Of a DNA stretch of 43,619 bases, positions 8,585-17,109 are shown piece by piece. The notes below the pieces were generated by a model. That model was not told the DNA's origin and made no database searches. It worked only from the letters and a program-made list of their open reading frames with translations. The stretch is from a virus. Every line of letters starts with the position of its first letter. The stretch's first letter is position 1. Position numbers and translations under genes: made by a program. The stretch lies in IMG/VR virus record IMGVR_UViG_3300017786_000024, positions 1 through 43,619 of that record. The stretch is one strand, 5' to 3'.

Positions 8585-8700
8585 TTTTATCAATTTATAC
8601 AGTAATTCTACTCCATTTTTAGACAAATGTCAAGTAAAATCGTCGACCGAATCGTCTTTTTTTTAGACTATTTTATTATATAAAAACAGGTACTTATAAC
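8585..8700 (-). repeat. Promoter-bearing dispersed repeat, copy 1
   Basis: About 115 bp, shared with 26729-26835 and 31582-31676. The minus-strand order is GTTATAAGTA, an AT-rich tract, GACGATTTTACTT, then the -35/-10 pair and CTGTATAA. This copy differs by an internal duplication of GACGATT around CGGTC and by having consensus TTGACA. It begins right at the stop codon of the upstream gene. Confidence 0.8.
8605..8633 (-). promoter_or_regulatory. Sigma70-like promoter TTGACA-17-TAGAAT
   Basis: Perfect -35 TTGACA (8628-8633) and TAGAAT (8605-8610) with a 17-nt spacer, upstream of the 129-aa gene at 8573. An AT-rich tract upstream could act as an UP element. Confidence 0.85.
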
Positions 8701-9906
8701 CTATTTTTTAAATTCTTTCTTCAATCCTTCTATGGTATTGCTGTTCTTAGTTTTTACTCCTCTAAACATCCTTTCAAACTGTGCTGTATATCCTTGAATA
8801 ATCTGGTTATTTGGCCAAATAACTGCTCTAGCATTAGCCAACCCTGCTTGATTTAGACCTTGCTGTTCTGACTTTAAAATAAACATAGCAGGAGAGTACA
8901 CATCATTTTTATCTGATATAAATCTTTTTTTCTTTTTTTGTAATTCAGGATTTATATCTGTATGAAAACTTCCACATAATTCAAATATATTTCCAGTCAT
9001 TGGTTTAAATACGATGTCACCATCTATAAGTATAGAACAATTGTCTAGACCCATTTTTTTAGTTTTAAAATCTTTACCAAACTTAACAGTATTAGCAACA
9101 TCTTCATCATGAATAAGACGAGCCATATTACTTCCTCTTTGTAAATCATTTAAATCATAACGACCAGCCGAATCTTTTTTCACACCCATAGCTTTCATAG
9201 TTTCGTTTATATCTTTTAAAAACTGTTCTATTTCTGGATATGCTTTAGCTGATTGTAAATCTTTCACTTGGAGGTCAACAGCAAAACCACCATACTGTTG
9301 GAAGGCAGCAGGTTTAGTTCCTTTTTTATGTGATACAAAAATATTTGGTCTGCCTTTATATTCGAACACCATATCTGCTTTCGGTCTTCCAGGAACTTGT
9401 TTAAAATTATCTACATCAAAAGTTTCTTTTCCTACTTGTAATCTCACTATACCATATTCTCTAATTAATTTTTTTAAGTCAGCTTGTACTGTCATAACTT
9501 GCTCACTTTCAACTGCTTCGGTTTTATCAGTTTCGCTTTTTACTCTATCAGAAAAATTAATTAAATAATGTAAAGCAAGTAATAAAACAGTATCTGATTT
9601 AGAATAGCTTTTAGTTTCTGCTGGTATCTTTAAAGGATTGAAAGTTGATTTGGCAGTATTAATACCTGTAAAACTATTTTTAAGTCCAGCAGGAAATCCT
9701 GCGATAGATTTTATACTACCACGACCCATACGAAATGCTATACTCTTAGAAAAGATATAACACATAACTTGTTTATTGGGTGTTATTTTATCAAGTATTT
9801 GTTGTATTTTAGGATCTGAAGCAAATCGTTTTTCCAGTGTAGCTTTTGCTCTCACTGCATTCTGTTTGGCTTTTACAAGATCTAGGTCGTTTTCAAATTT
9901 AGACAT
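8701..9906 (-). CDS. Unknown protein, 401 aa (possible nuclease-like core)
   Basis: No confident family. The N-terminal half is helical and basic. In the middle, KADMVFEYKG followed by NIFVSHKKGT (residues 176-197) has the rhythm of a PD-(D/E)XK core (Asp178, Lys194), but Ser or His replaces the usual acidic residue, so this is weak. The C-terminal part is mixed alpha/beta and ends in a lysine-rich tail. A sigma70-like promoter (9917-9944) sits about 10 nt from the ATG and leaves almost no leader. Confidence 0.6.
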   Translation of the reverse strand: MSKFENDLDLVKAKQNAVRAKATLEKRFASDPKIQQILDKITPNKQVMCYIFSKSIAFRMGRGSIKSIAGFPAGLKNSFTGINTAKSTFNPLKIPAETKSYSKSDTVLLLALHYLINFSDRVKSETDKTEAVESEQVMTVQADLKKLIREYGIVRLQVGKETFDVDNFKQVPGRPKADMVFEYKGRPNIFVSHKKGTKPAAFQQYGGFAVDLQVKDLQSAKAYPEIEQFLKDINETMKAMGVKKDSAGRYDLNDLQRGSNMARLIHDEDVANTVKFGKDFKTKKMGLDNCSILIDGDIVFKPMTGNIFELCGSFHTDINPELQKKKKRFISDKNDVYSPAMFILKSEQQGLNQAGLANARAVIWPNNQIIQGYTAQFERMFRGVKTKNSNTIEGLKKEFKK

Positions 9907-9916
9907 AACACTATTT

Positions 9917-9944
9917 ATTCTACTTAAATTTGAACAAAAGTAAA
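9917..9944 (-). promoter_or_regulatory. Sigma70-like promoter TTTACT-16-TAGAAT
   Basis: -35 TTTACT followed by TTTG and -10 TAGAAT, 16-nt spacer. The ATG at 9906 begins 11 nt past the -10, so the 5' leader would be only a few bases. Confidence 0.7.
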
Positions 9945-9951
9945 GGACTTT

Positions 9952-10500
9952 TTACGATTTTATTTGATTTTTAATTTTCTTGGCATACTCAGGTTTTAGG
10001 AAGTCAATTTGTGCCCAAGGAAGTTTGTTATATCCTTCTTCTTCTGCCCATCTTACGAATAGACCAACCTCTTTACCATGTGCTTCTACTTCCCAAGGAG
10101 CATCCCAATAATCTAACTTTTTAGTGTTAAACCCTTGCTTTCTATAACGAGTCCTAAAGCCATCAGAATATTCATACATTTCACCAGATGCCCATTGCTT
10201 AACATGTATCATTTCATGGGCAATAGTTTCTAGCAAAGGTCTTAGTCTAGATTCCTTTTCAACCTGTATCTTAAATTTCTTAGGACGATATGCTTCATCG
10301 TCAATCCAAGATAATCCTTGGACTTTTTCCTTAAGATATAAGTTTTTTTGTATTACGATATTTACAGTGACAGATGTTCGGAGTCGAACATCCATAGTTT
10401 TTCGAGAAACCCAGTGGGCGATAGAGCGAACAAGTTTTCTAGTCTCGGCATCTCCACCTCTGACATTGATTATTGCTTTATCTCTATACCACTTTGCCAT
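9952..10500 (-). CDS. SprT-like zinc metallopeptidase, 182 aa
   Basis: HEMIH at residues 95-99 inside ETIAHEMIHVKQW is the HExxH zinc site, with Glu96 as the general base. EVEAHG at 137-142 can supply the third ligand. Length and layout fit stand-alone SprT/WSS1-like proteases rather than large peptidases. No signal peptide, so it should be cytoplasmic. A CTAAATA late box lies only 6 nt before the ATG, suggesting a leaderless late mRNA. Target unknown; SprT proteins often act on DNA-bound proteins. Confidence 0.75.
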   Translation of the reverse strand: MAKWYRDKAIINVRGGDAETRKLVRSIAHWVSRKTMDVRLRTSVTVNIVIQKNLYLKEKVQGLSWIDDEAYRPKKFKIQVEKESRLRPLLETIAHEMIHVKQWASGEMYEYSDGFRTRYRKQGFNTKKLDYWDAPWEVEAHGKEVGLFVRWAEEEGYNKLPWAQIDFLKPEYAKKIKNQIKS

Positions 10501-10506
10501 ATCAAC

Positions 10507-10513
10507 TATTTAG
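10507..10513 (-). promoter_or_regulatory. Late-promoter-like box CTAAATA, leaderless geometry
   Basis: The minus strand reads CACTAAATAGTTGATATGG. Only 6 nt separate the box from the metallopeptidase ATG, and no Shine-Dalgarno sequence is visible. Confidence 0.4.
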
Positions 10514-10535
10514 TGATATTGGGAAAAGGTTGGGT

Positions 10536-10850
10536 TTACTCATATCTAGCACCATTGAATACAGCAGCAAAGTGTAATGGCACTACATCATTATTATAGA
10601 CTTTATGAAATTTATTGGCTGGCACTGGGATGATGTCTCCAGCTTTTACAGAGATCGTTTCATCTTCAACTTCCATGAGTCCAGTGCCAGTTGTAAATAC
10701 ATAAACTTCTTCCTGTTGTGGGTCACTGTGTACATGACCATTAGTTTCACATCCAGGTTGTAAAATTGTGAGAGAAGGTACGAGAACATTTAATCCTTCA
10801 TAATCTAATACAGTATATCTTTCGTCTTTCTTTGCTACTTTCCAGACCAT
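10536..10850 (-). CDS. Single-domain cupin protein, 104 aa
   Basis: A conserved beta-barrel with metal-ligand candidates His39, His41, Glu47/48 and His82 in the usual cupin motif 1 (HVHSDPQQEEVYVF) and motif 2 (GDIIPVPANKFHKV). Overlaps the TagD-like gene by 16 nt. Small cupins include sugar and nucleotide-sugar isomerases, epimerases and dioxygenases. Its position at the end of the TET/glycosyltransferase run suggests a role in preparing or altering the sugar donor, which is inference. Confidence 0.8.
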   Translation of the reverse strand: MVWKVAKKDERYTVLDYEGLNVLVPSLTILQPGCETNGHVHSDPQQEEVYVFTTGTGLMEVEDETISVKAGDIIPVPANKFHKVYNNDVVPLHFAAVFNGARYE

Positions 10851-11254
10851 TGCTCACTCACCCTTTCTCTCAAATCTGTGGAGGAAAACCTATGTTCCCT
10901 CTTATTAAAATATAATTCTATATCTCTTCTCTTACATATATCCTTACCAGTAAAATCTTTTTCTCTATATTCCTCGCCTAGTATTCTAACATCAATCTCA
11001 TATAATTCTAAGATATCTTCTAAATCTTTTTCGCTTGAATATGGTATAATCTCATCAACATATTTTACTGCTTTTAATTGTGTGTATCTTTCAACGACAG
11101 TTTGTATTGGAGCATTTTTATCTTTTCTATCTATACTAGGATCTATCTGTAAACATGCTATTAAATAATCGCATTGAGATTTGGCATCCCTTAACATTTG
11201 TACATGACCAGCATGAAGCAGGTCGAAAGTTGAAGCAGTTATACCAGTTCTCAT
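10835..11254 (-). CDS. TagD-like cytidylyltransferase, 139 aa
   Basis: HAGH at residues 14-17 is the HxGH nucleotide-binding motif, and RFSSTDLR at 122-129 matches the R-x-S-S-T-x-x-R signature. Length matches glycerol-3-phosphate cytidylyltransferase (TagD) and related single-domain enzymes, which make CDP-activated small molecules from CTP. The exact substrate cannot be read. It lies downstream of the TET-like and glycosyltransferase genes and overlaps the cupin, so it may supply an activated donor for DNA modification or for a surface glycan. Confidence 0.8.
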   Translation of the reverse strand: MRTGITASTFDLLHAGHVQMLRDAKSQCDYLIACLQIDPSIDRKDKNAPIQTVVERYTQLKAVKYVDEIIPYSSEKDLEDILELYEIDVRILGEEYREKDFTGKDICKRRDIELYFNKREHRFSSTDLRERVSEQWSGK

Positions 11255-11382
11255 TGTTGATAGATTCTAATTAATATATCTAATGGCTCATGCTGACCAC
11301 CATATGGACTTATCCATATTATAAGACCAACAAATAACATTGCTATTGCTATACCTAAGATAAATGGTTTTAATTCGTTCAA
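11251..11382 (-). CDS. Small single-span membrane protein, 43 aa (TTG start)
   Basis: The frame begins with TTG overlapping the stop of the glycosyltransferase gene (TTTTGA). AGAAGG lies 6 nt upstream. Residues about 6-25 are a hydrophobic helix (FILGIAIAMLFVGLIIWI) and the C-terminus is polar. The stop codon overlaps the TagD-like ATG. Overlaps on both sides support translation. Function unknown. Confidence 0.55.
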   Translation of the reverse strand: MNELKPFILGIAIAMLFVGLIIWISPYGGQHEPLDILIRIYQQ

Positions 11383-12203
11383 AAGAAACCTTCTAATGTG
11401 CTTAAATTTTTATCATATTTACCACCAGATGTATCACGCAATTTTAATTCAGCATGCCCAGTAGTCTTACGAATATACATCGTACATAAATCGTCAAAGT
11501 TCTCAGCAATCCACTCAATACTTGACTTAATATTTTCAGCAGTTCTAAATGTTTGTAAGCCACCAACCTCTTTATAGTAATTAGATTTTACAGTAATATC
11601 ATCAAGTCTTACGACAACACCATGTTTTCTATATTGACGCATACTATACTCATAATCTTCACCATGATTAGTATGACGATCTAATTCAGGATCGTGGTCA
11701 GCTATAAATCCATACATACTAGCGATAATATAACAAAGTTTCGTATATGTACGATGCTTCATAAAGTACGCATTTGATGCTGCATATATACCGAAAGTCT
11801 TAGCATCGTTATCTTCACATGCTTGGAAACCTCTAAGTATAACTTCTTTTTCAAAGTCTTCAACACGCAGTAAGTTTTGCTCGCCATCCTTAACTTGTAC
11901 TTCTTCAATATCATCATCAAAAGACATGACATAAGTTCCTTCAGGATAATACTTCTCTATGAAGTTTCTTTGCTTACCAATAGTTGGTACACCTTTTACG
12001 ACTTCAATATTTTTTGTGTATTCAGTTTTAGATAAAGTATCTACATAATTGTCATACTCTCCTGGCTCCTCATCATTCACGAATACTTTAATCCTAGCTG
12101 GGTCAATATTATATGACTTTAATACCTCGATGGTTTTATTCATCACAGTTTCGTGTCGCTTATATGATGGGATACAGATTTGATAATCTTTTAAAATGTC
12201 CAT
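11379..12203 (-). CDS. GT-A-type glycosyltransferase linked to TET-like dioxygenase, 274 aa
   Basis: The N-terminus ICIPSYKR is typical of GT-A glycosyltransferases. DDD at 96-98 in YVMSFDDDIE is the metal and nucleotide-sugar site. The ATG overlaps the stop of the TET/JBP-like gene by one base, implying coupled expression. The likely role is transfer of a sugar to the hydroxymethylated base made by the dioxygenase, as reported for TET-associated glycosyltransferases in marine phages. The C-terminus ends TLEGFF, nearly the same as the end of DNA polymerase (SLEDFF), which suggests binding to the sliding clamp. Sugar and base specificity cannot be read. Confidence 0.75.
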   Translation of the reverse strand: MDILKDYQICIPSYKRHETVMNKTIEVLKSYNIDPARIKVFVNDEEPGEYDNYVDTLSKTEYTKNIEVVKGVPTIGKQRNFIEKYYPEGTYVMSFDDDIEEVQVKDGEQNLLRVEDFEKEVILRGFQACEDNDAKTFGIYAASNAYFMKHRTYTKLCYIIASMYGFIADHDPELDRHTNHGEDYEYSMRQYRKHGVVVRLDDITVKSNYYKEVGGLQTFRTAENIKSSIEWIAENFDDLCTMYIRKTTGHAELKLRDTSGGKYDKNLSTLEGFF

Positions 12204-13504
12204 TAGAAAAATTCCTCCAAACTTGATGACTGACTGTCGGGATGATACTTAGTCAATACATCTATACCTAATTTATTTTCTAAGAAATCGTACCACTCAC
12301 TTTCATCCCACATTCCAGGACTGATACCATTCCATAATTTTCTTTGTAAAGGGTGTTCTTTATTAGTTCTACGAGCAGTGACATAATCTTCCCTTGCCCT
12401 TTCATAATCCCAAGATCCAAGTTCTAACATTTTTTCCCTAAAATAACACACGAATGATATTCTTTCAGCATCATCAGATTCCATAACCATAGGTGTATTA
12501 CCATGTATTCCGTCATGATTATTAATTAGTAATAAATCTCCAGGACGAATGTTTACAGCAACCTTATATTCAGGAAGTATTAAATGACCACCTGAGTATT
12601 TACCATTATTAGATACAACAGTAAGATTAGAAAAACCTTCATTCAAATCACCAGCATCTCTATGGTAAGCTGTTCTAAAAGTTTTGTTTACAGTAGCAGT
12701 AGTAAATACAGTTCCTGGAATAATAAACTTAGAATCTAATTTACCACATGCTTCATTCTGCTTACCATATCTGACAGGTAATAGATCTTCAAATCCTTTA
12801 CTAAGTTGTTGTAAGAAAGGAAGTGCCATCTCAAACTTATCATAATTATCACGAGTGTAAGTTGTAGGACGACCAAAAGGAATACGAGGATATCTGTCAA
12901 AATAACCTGCGATACCTGAGAAAACCTGATTAGCATAAGAAGTTGTAGATGTAAGTTTATCTCTAACTCTATTCGCTTCAGCTACCATTTCATCTTTGGG
13001 TAATAACCTTATCTCTTCAACCCATGCTTCAAACTCAAATGCTTCCTCAGCAACTTTAAGAGCCAACCATACATTACCTCTACTGTCATCAGCAATATTC
13101 TCTCTACCTTTCCACTTAGCTTTAATATTTTCTACTGGGTCAGAACCATCTAGTGTTGTAGATGGGTTTTGAAAATATGCCAATAATTCTTCATGGTAAT
13201 TAGTGACCCAATCTCTAGAGCCAAGCGATTTGGTTTTTTCTATACCTGCTGCGAGTCCACGATTTTCAGTGGCACCTGCTGCTTCACGAAGTCCTTTATA
13301 TGCTTCGTCTTGTTGTTCTTGAGAAAAGAAGTTCTTTCTAAACTTGAATATAATATTTTCTTCAGAGTTTTCCTCACCCATAGGTGTAGGAGCATAAAAA
13401 TCACAATCATAATCAACTAACAACTCATAATGACTTTCGTCACCAAATCTACCCAATATATTTTCACAGTCAAATTTCTTAGGTGCTGTTATTGTTTTTG
13501 TCAT
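12203..13504 (-). CDS. TET/JBP-like 2-oxoglutarate Fe(II) DNA dioxygenase, 433 aa
   Basis: Conserved core: HRD (His281, Asp283) in FRTAYHRDAGD, a GGHLILPEY strand (305-313), a PGDLLLINNHDGIHGNT stretch giving the distal His334, and Arg348 as the 2-oxoglutarate anchor. The upstream segment with GRPTTYTRDN and LLPVRYGKQNE also fits the TET/JBP pattern. Such enzymes hydroxylate the methyl group of 5-methylcytosine or thymine in DNA. Residues 1-200 are a less conserved helical region. It overlaps gp41 by 4 nt and is followed at once by a glycosyltransferase. The C-terminus is SLEEFF, a clamp-binding-like motif. No cytosine methyltransferase is visible in this window, so the substrate base is open. 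Confidence 0.8.
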   Translation of the reverse strand: MTKTITAPKKFDCENILGRFGDESHYELLVDYDCDFYAPTPMGEENSEENIIFKFRKNFFSQEQQDEAYKGLREAAGATENRGLAAGIEKTKSLGSRDWVTNYHEELLAYFQNPSTTLDGSDPVENIKAKWKGRENIADDSRGNVWLALKVAEEAFEFEAWVEEIRLLPKDEMVAEANRVRDKLTSTTSYANQVFSGIAGYFDRYPRIPFGRPTTYTRDNYDKFEMALPFLQQLSKGFEDLLPVRYGKQNEACGKLDSKFIIPGTVFTTATVNKTFRTAYHRDAGDLNEGFSNLTVVSNNGKYSGGHLILPEYKVAVNIRPGDLLLINNHDGIHGNTPMVMESDDAERISFVCYFREKMLELGSWDYERAREDYVTARRTNKEHPLQRKLWNGISPGMWDESEWYDFLENKLGIDVLTKYHPDSQSSSLEEFF

Positions 13505-14892
13505 ACCTTAAATCCTTCCATACTTAATCGTTCACCTGCATCGGTTTTATCAAATACTGCTCCGATATCTTTTTCTTCCTGCCCACTATCCATTATATTA
13601 CTTTGGGCAGATTCTTCAACATTGTACAATCTCATCTTGTTTTTATCAACCCCAACTACAAATCTCTTATAATAGTTAGGATCTGAATATCTGTTTTTAA
13701 GTTGTTTAATCATCCATTGTCCCATATTATCCAGTTCTTCACTAGCAATAATCGCAAACATTAGATCGGCAGTAGCTGGTAAACCGAAAGACTCCGAAGT
13801 ATCTTCAAGACCAACATCAGTATTATTATATCCACCTCTTGTAGTTTGAGTAGCTGATACGATAGGACAGTTATATTCAACTGCCAGACCTCTTAGTTCT
13901 TCAGCAATAGATTTGATATAAGAATAAGTATTTACATTGGCACCCATCCTTAGTCTTTGCGAAGCACAGATATTTAGATAATCGATAAATATAATATCTG
14001 CTTTGAAACCTTTTTTCATTTTAAGTTCTTCAAGTAATGCTCTGAAGTGACCTGCATGAGCAGCACCTGTAGGATATTCTTTTACAATCAGTTTACCTTT
14101 ACTGTTTTCTTTTACTTTATTAATTCTCTTACTGAATATATCATGGTCAACAACTTTAATTTCATCCATACCCAAGTTCAATAAGTTTGCGTCAATCCTT
14201 TCAGATATCTTTTCTTCAGCCATCTCCATAGTGACATAAAGAACATTCATACCCTCGTTCAATACACTAGATGCATGATGACACATAAACAAAGATTTAC
14301 CAACACCAGTACCAGCCATGGCGATGTTAAGAGTTTTTTTACTCAAACCACCACGAGTAATAGTATTCAATAAATCAATATCAAATTTAATTTTTTCTTC
14401 AATCTTATGATAAAATTGAAATCTATCATCAGCATCTTCAAGATAATCATGACCGACAGAGTCATCAAAGCAAACACCCAAAGCATCCTGCATCATTTTA
14501 GGAATCGCATCTTTGGTATGTACTTTATCACGACCATCGATAATTTTGATAGAGTCCATAATAGTATTATGTACTGCTCGTTCTTTACACCATTCCTCAG
14601 TTTTATCATATAGCCAATTATCATTAATAGATTTTGGCTCAGACATCTGCTGTATTTTTTCCTGAATAAGAGCATGCTCGTTTTCAAATAAATCTTTTCG
14701 TTCAAAAACTTCAGAAGCAATCATATCAGGATTAGGAATGTTGTTGTACTGTAAGAACAGTTTATCAAACTCTTCAAATATTATCTTTTCAGTTCTATCT
14801 TGGAAATATTCAGCTTTAATAAATGGTACTACTTTTCGGCAGTACTCATCATTATGAATAAGATTATTTAATATAGTGTCTTCAATACGCAT
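13501..14892 (-). CDS. 41: Replicative DNA helicase gp41 (DnaB family), 463 aa
   Basis: Walker A is GTGVGKS at 194-200. Downstream are the DnaB-like VLYVTMEM and DIIFIDYLNI (Walker B) and the SATQTTRGG sensor region. Length matches T4 gp41 (475 aa). The hexameric helicase unwinds DNA ahead of the phage polymerase and works with primase. A near-perfect promoter leaves only 6 nt between -10 and ATG, so the message is probably leaderless. Its stop overlaps the TET-like gene, linking replication and modification genes in one transcript. Confidence 0.95.
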   Translation of the reverse strand: MRIEDTILNNLIHNDEYCRKVVPFIKAEYFQDRTEKIIFEEFDKLFLQYNNIPNPDMIASEVFERKDLFENEHALIQEKIQQMSEPKSINDNWLYDKTEEWCKERAVHNTIMDSIKIIDGRDKVHTKDAIPKMMQDALGVCFDDSVGHDYLEDADDRFQFYHKIEEKIKFDIDLLNTITRGGLSKKTLNIAMAGTGVGKSLFMCHHASSVLNEGMNVLYVTMEMAEEKISERIDANLLNLGMDEIKVVDHDIFSKRINKVKENSKGKLIVKEYPTGAAHAGHFRALLEELKMKKGFKADIIFIDYLNICASQRLRMGANVNTYSYIKSIAEELRGLAVEYNCPIVSATQTTRGGYNNTDVGLEDTSESFGLPATADLMFAIIASEELDNMGQWMIKQLKNRYSDPNYYKRFVVGVDKNKMRLYNVEESAQSNIMDSGQEEKDIGAVFDKTDAGERLSMEGFKV

Positions 14893-14898
14893 AGTTAG

Positions 14899-14927
14899 AT
14901 TCTACCTGTAAAAAAGTTAAATGTCAA
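14899..14927 (-). promoter_or_regulatory. Consensus sigma70 promoter for gp41 and modification cassette
   Basis: TTGACA (14922-14927), 17-nt spacer, TAGAAT (14899-14904). Only 6 nt separate the -10 from the gp41 ATG. No Shine-Dalgarno sequence is visible. Confidence 0.85.
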
Positions 14928-14928
14928 A

Positions 14929-15420
14929 CTAGGCATCTTCTCCTAATGCTTCCTTCATTTCATCCTCGCCACCTCTAAAAAGAACTGCTTTTTCAGCCAT
15001 TTGTTCTTTTATCATAGCCATTAGGAAGTCGCCAAGTATTTTCTCAACTTCAACCTTTGGTACTGGTCTATATTTATCTGGACCATCTATCTCATAATTA
15101 TAGTCAAGTTTAATAGTACCATCTTCAGTGGGTTGAAAAGAAACTTTACCAAAGGAAACTATTTTATCTTCTAGGATGCCTTGATTGACTTTAAGTTTCA
15201 TGAAACCTTGTTCGTTGGTTTCTTCTAATACTGTATGTGGAAGTTGTTGCTGACCTGTATCTCTCAACTTGTCAGTATGATAGTTTTCCTTTTCCCATTC
15301 CTCTTTTGCTTTTAAGTAATCTTCTTCAGATACATAATCATTAGCAGAGTGGATTGGTTGGTACTCTTTAGGATTATTCCCCTGTATTATCTTCGGTTTC
15401 TTGCTCACTTTCAGTCCCAT
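14929..15420 (-). CDS. Conserved-position hypothetical protein after uvsX, about 163 aa
   Basis: No family recognised. Acidic C-terminus (GGEDEMKEALGEDA), mixed alpha/beta middle with charged helices around residues 30-45. The frame extends to 15450; I chose the ATG at 15420 (MGLKVSKKPK) because it shortens the overlap with uvsX, but no good ribosome-binding site decides the start. The overlap with uvsX suggests coupled expression. Confidence 0.6.
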   Translation of the reverse strand: MGLKVSKKPKIIQGNNPKEYQPIHSANDYVSEEDYLKAKEEWEKENYHTDKLRDTGQQQLPHTVLEETNEQGFMKLKVNQGILEDKIVSFGKVSFQPTEDGTIKLDYNYEIDGPDKYRPVPKVEVEKILGDFLMAMIKEQMAEKAVLFRGGEDEMKEALGEDA

Positions 15421-16417
15421 ACATAAATTTAGATTTACAGTGTTCGTCAATCTGTTTTAATACTTCTTCAGTAAAAAACTTTTCTGGCTCTTTCATAATA
15501 ACTTTACCAAATACTTTTTTACCATCTACAGTAATACGACCACCAGCACTTTCCCAGATACCTGCTTCAACAGCAAGGTCGGTAAGTCCATGATATCTAG
15601 ATAAACCTGTTTCAAAATTAAGTTTACATTCAACTTTCATTTGCTCCTTAGTAAATCTAGACTTCTGAGTAGTTGCTTTAATAATATTGCCCACGATTTC
15701 TGTACCATCACGATCTTTACTTTTACCCAAGAACACGATTGTAGATGCAGCATATTTTAAGCCACCTCCACCACCCATGTCTTTCATAGGTACATAAGAT
15801 CCTATAACATCGAAAGTATGATTGGTCACAATCATTGGTACATCAAGCTGTGCGAGTTTTAGACTCAATACTCTGAAAGCACCTCTAACTAATTGTGCTC
15901 TCGTCATATCACGAGTATCCTTACCCTCTGCTACATCTGCTACTTCTTTATTTGTAGAGAGCATACCCAAAGAGTCTAAACAAAATAGGATAGGTTTCCT
16001 TGCCTGTTCAGGTACAGTTTTATGATTTTCAAGAATACGCACAGCTTGAGTACGAAACTCTTGAATAGTTGTCACTGGTACAATAACAAATCTGTTTGTG
16101 TCAATATCTCTATCTTCAAGGATTTGCTTAGTAAGTGCACCCTCTGTTTCAAAATATATAACACCTGCTTCTTTATCCATGTCTAGGAAGTTTTTAGCAA
16201 CTCCTAGAGCGAAAAAAGTTTTACCTGTAGAACTCTCACCAGCAAGGGCAGTCACCTTGTTTCCTGGAAGTCCACCATAAATAGAACCACTCAATAAAGC
16301 ATTAAATGCGTAAGACCCTGTGTCAACAAAACCGACATCAGAGTCTAGAGCATTTTCCGCAAGTCCTGCGTACTCGTTATCGAGATTATCTATAAGGTCG
16401 TTTAAATACCCAACCAT
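15374..16417 (-). CDS. uvsX: UvsX, RecA-like recombinase, 347 aa
   Basis: Walker A GESSTGKT at 60-67, Walker B-like ILFCLDSLGML, and the RecA core with MIVTNHTFD and MGGGGGLKYAAST (loop L2 region). Somewhat shorter than T4 UvsX (391 aa) at the C-terminus, which is acidic. It catalyses strand exchange in recombination-dependent replication with UvsY as mediator and UvsW as helicase, both encoded elsewhere in this window. AAAGGAG precedes the ATG. Confidence 0.95.
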   Translation of the reverse strand: MVGYLNDLIDNLDNEYAGLAENALDSDVGFVDTGSYAFNALLSGSIYGGLPGNKVTALAGESSTGKTFFALGVAKNFLDMDKEAGVIYFETEGALTKQILEDRDIDTNRFVIVPVTTIQEFRTQAVRILENHKTVPEQARKPILFCLDSLGMLSTNKEVADVAEGKDTRDMTRAQLVRGAFRVLSLKLAQLDVPMIVTNHTFDVIGSYVPMKDMGGGGGLKYAASTIVFLGKSKDRDGTEIVGNIIKATTQKSRFTKEQMKVECKLNFETGLSRYHGLTDLAVEAGIWESAGGRITVDGKKVFGKVIMKEPEKFFTEEVLKQIDEHCKSKFMYGTESEQETEDNTGE

Positions 16418-16434
16418 ATAATTTTCTCCTTTAG

Positions 16435-16998
16435 TTAAATAGATGCGTCAATAGGTTTAGATTCTACTGGCTCTAACTTTTGCATCTTAATGTTAGGTGC
16501 CAACCTATTATTTGTTTCAGACCATTTCAATCCGACATATACTCGATACAACCCATCAGCTGTAATGAATACATCTTTGTTCCACTCTTCATATCCAGGA
16601 AGAGAAGTAGGAGTGATTATGTTGTTAGTTTGACTTGTAGATCTTTCAACCATTAAGTCTTCACCTTCACCAGATCCTTCTTCTTTATATATACTCTCAT
16701 TTTGAGTAATCCTGCCATTCACTTGGTCAGCTAAATCCGACTTTGCGATAGTAGTAGCTTTATCAAGAGCAAACTGAAGATCGTAAGAAACTGAAGAGCC
16801 GACACCATAAATAAATTCTTCGGCATCCCTGTTTCTAATTAATCCTTTTTCTACTTCTGCGTCTAAGTACCAAGTCGGCACTTTATTAAGAACACCATCA
16901 CGATTTGCTTCAGTGGCAATCTTAGTAGTAGAACATGCTGCCAAAAATACCAGCATACCTGAGATTAGTAAGATTTTAAAATTTTGAAATGATGACAT
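16435..16998 (-). CDS. LPP20-like lipoprotein, 187 aa
   Basis: A classic lipoprotein signal: basic start, hydrophobic stretch, then LAAC with Cys22 as the lipidation site. The mature part has VPTWYLD, FIYGVGSSVS and DKATTIAKSDLADQV, the pattern of LPP20-family lipoproteins. AAGGAGG precedes the ATG, inside a small overlapping membrane ORF. It should sit in the host cell envelope. Phage lipoproteins often block superinfection or modify the envelope; that role here is inference. Confidence 0.8.
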   Translation of the reverse strand: MSSFQNFKILLISGMLVFLAACSTTKIATEANRDGVLNKVPTWYLDAEVEKGLIRNRDAEEFIYGVGSSVSYDLQFALDKATTIAKSDLADQVNGRITQNESIYKEEGSGEGEDLMVERSTSQTNNIITPTSLPGYEEWNKDVFITADGLYRVYVGLKWSETNNRLAPNIKMQKLEPVESKPIDASI

Positions 16999-17095
16999 TA
17001 TAAACCTCCTTCACGATTTCAATTATGTTATTTGCCATTTCAGGATAGAAGTAAGTAATCCCAATCCCGATAGCAACTCCAATAATATATTTCAT
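16976..17095 (-). CDS. Small membrane protein, 39 aa
   Basis: A short frame with a hydrophobic N-terminal helix (YIIGVAIGIGITYFY) and an amphipathic tail. The first 23 codons of the lipoprotein gene overlap it in another frame. GGAG lies 11 nt upstream. It sits between two envelope-directed genes, which fits a membrane role; function unknown. Confidence 0.5.
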   Translation of the reverse strand: MKYIIGVAIGIGITYFYPEMANNIIEIVKEVYNVIISKF

Positions 17096-17109
17096 AATAT
17101 AGTTATCTC

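Noticed and set aside
8701-9906. PD-(D/E)XK nuclease assignment for the 401-aa protein
   Set aside because: Asp178 and Lys194 are suitably spaced, but the acidic residue before the Lys is replaced (SHK) and no other motif supports it.
12736-12936. Minus-strand 66-codon ORF inside the TET-like gene
   Set aside because: Out-of-frame shadow of a well-supported protein with no ribosome-binding site.
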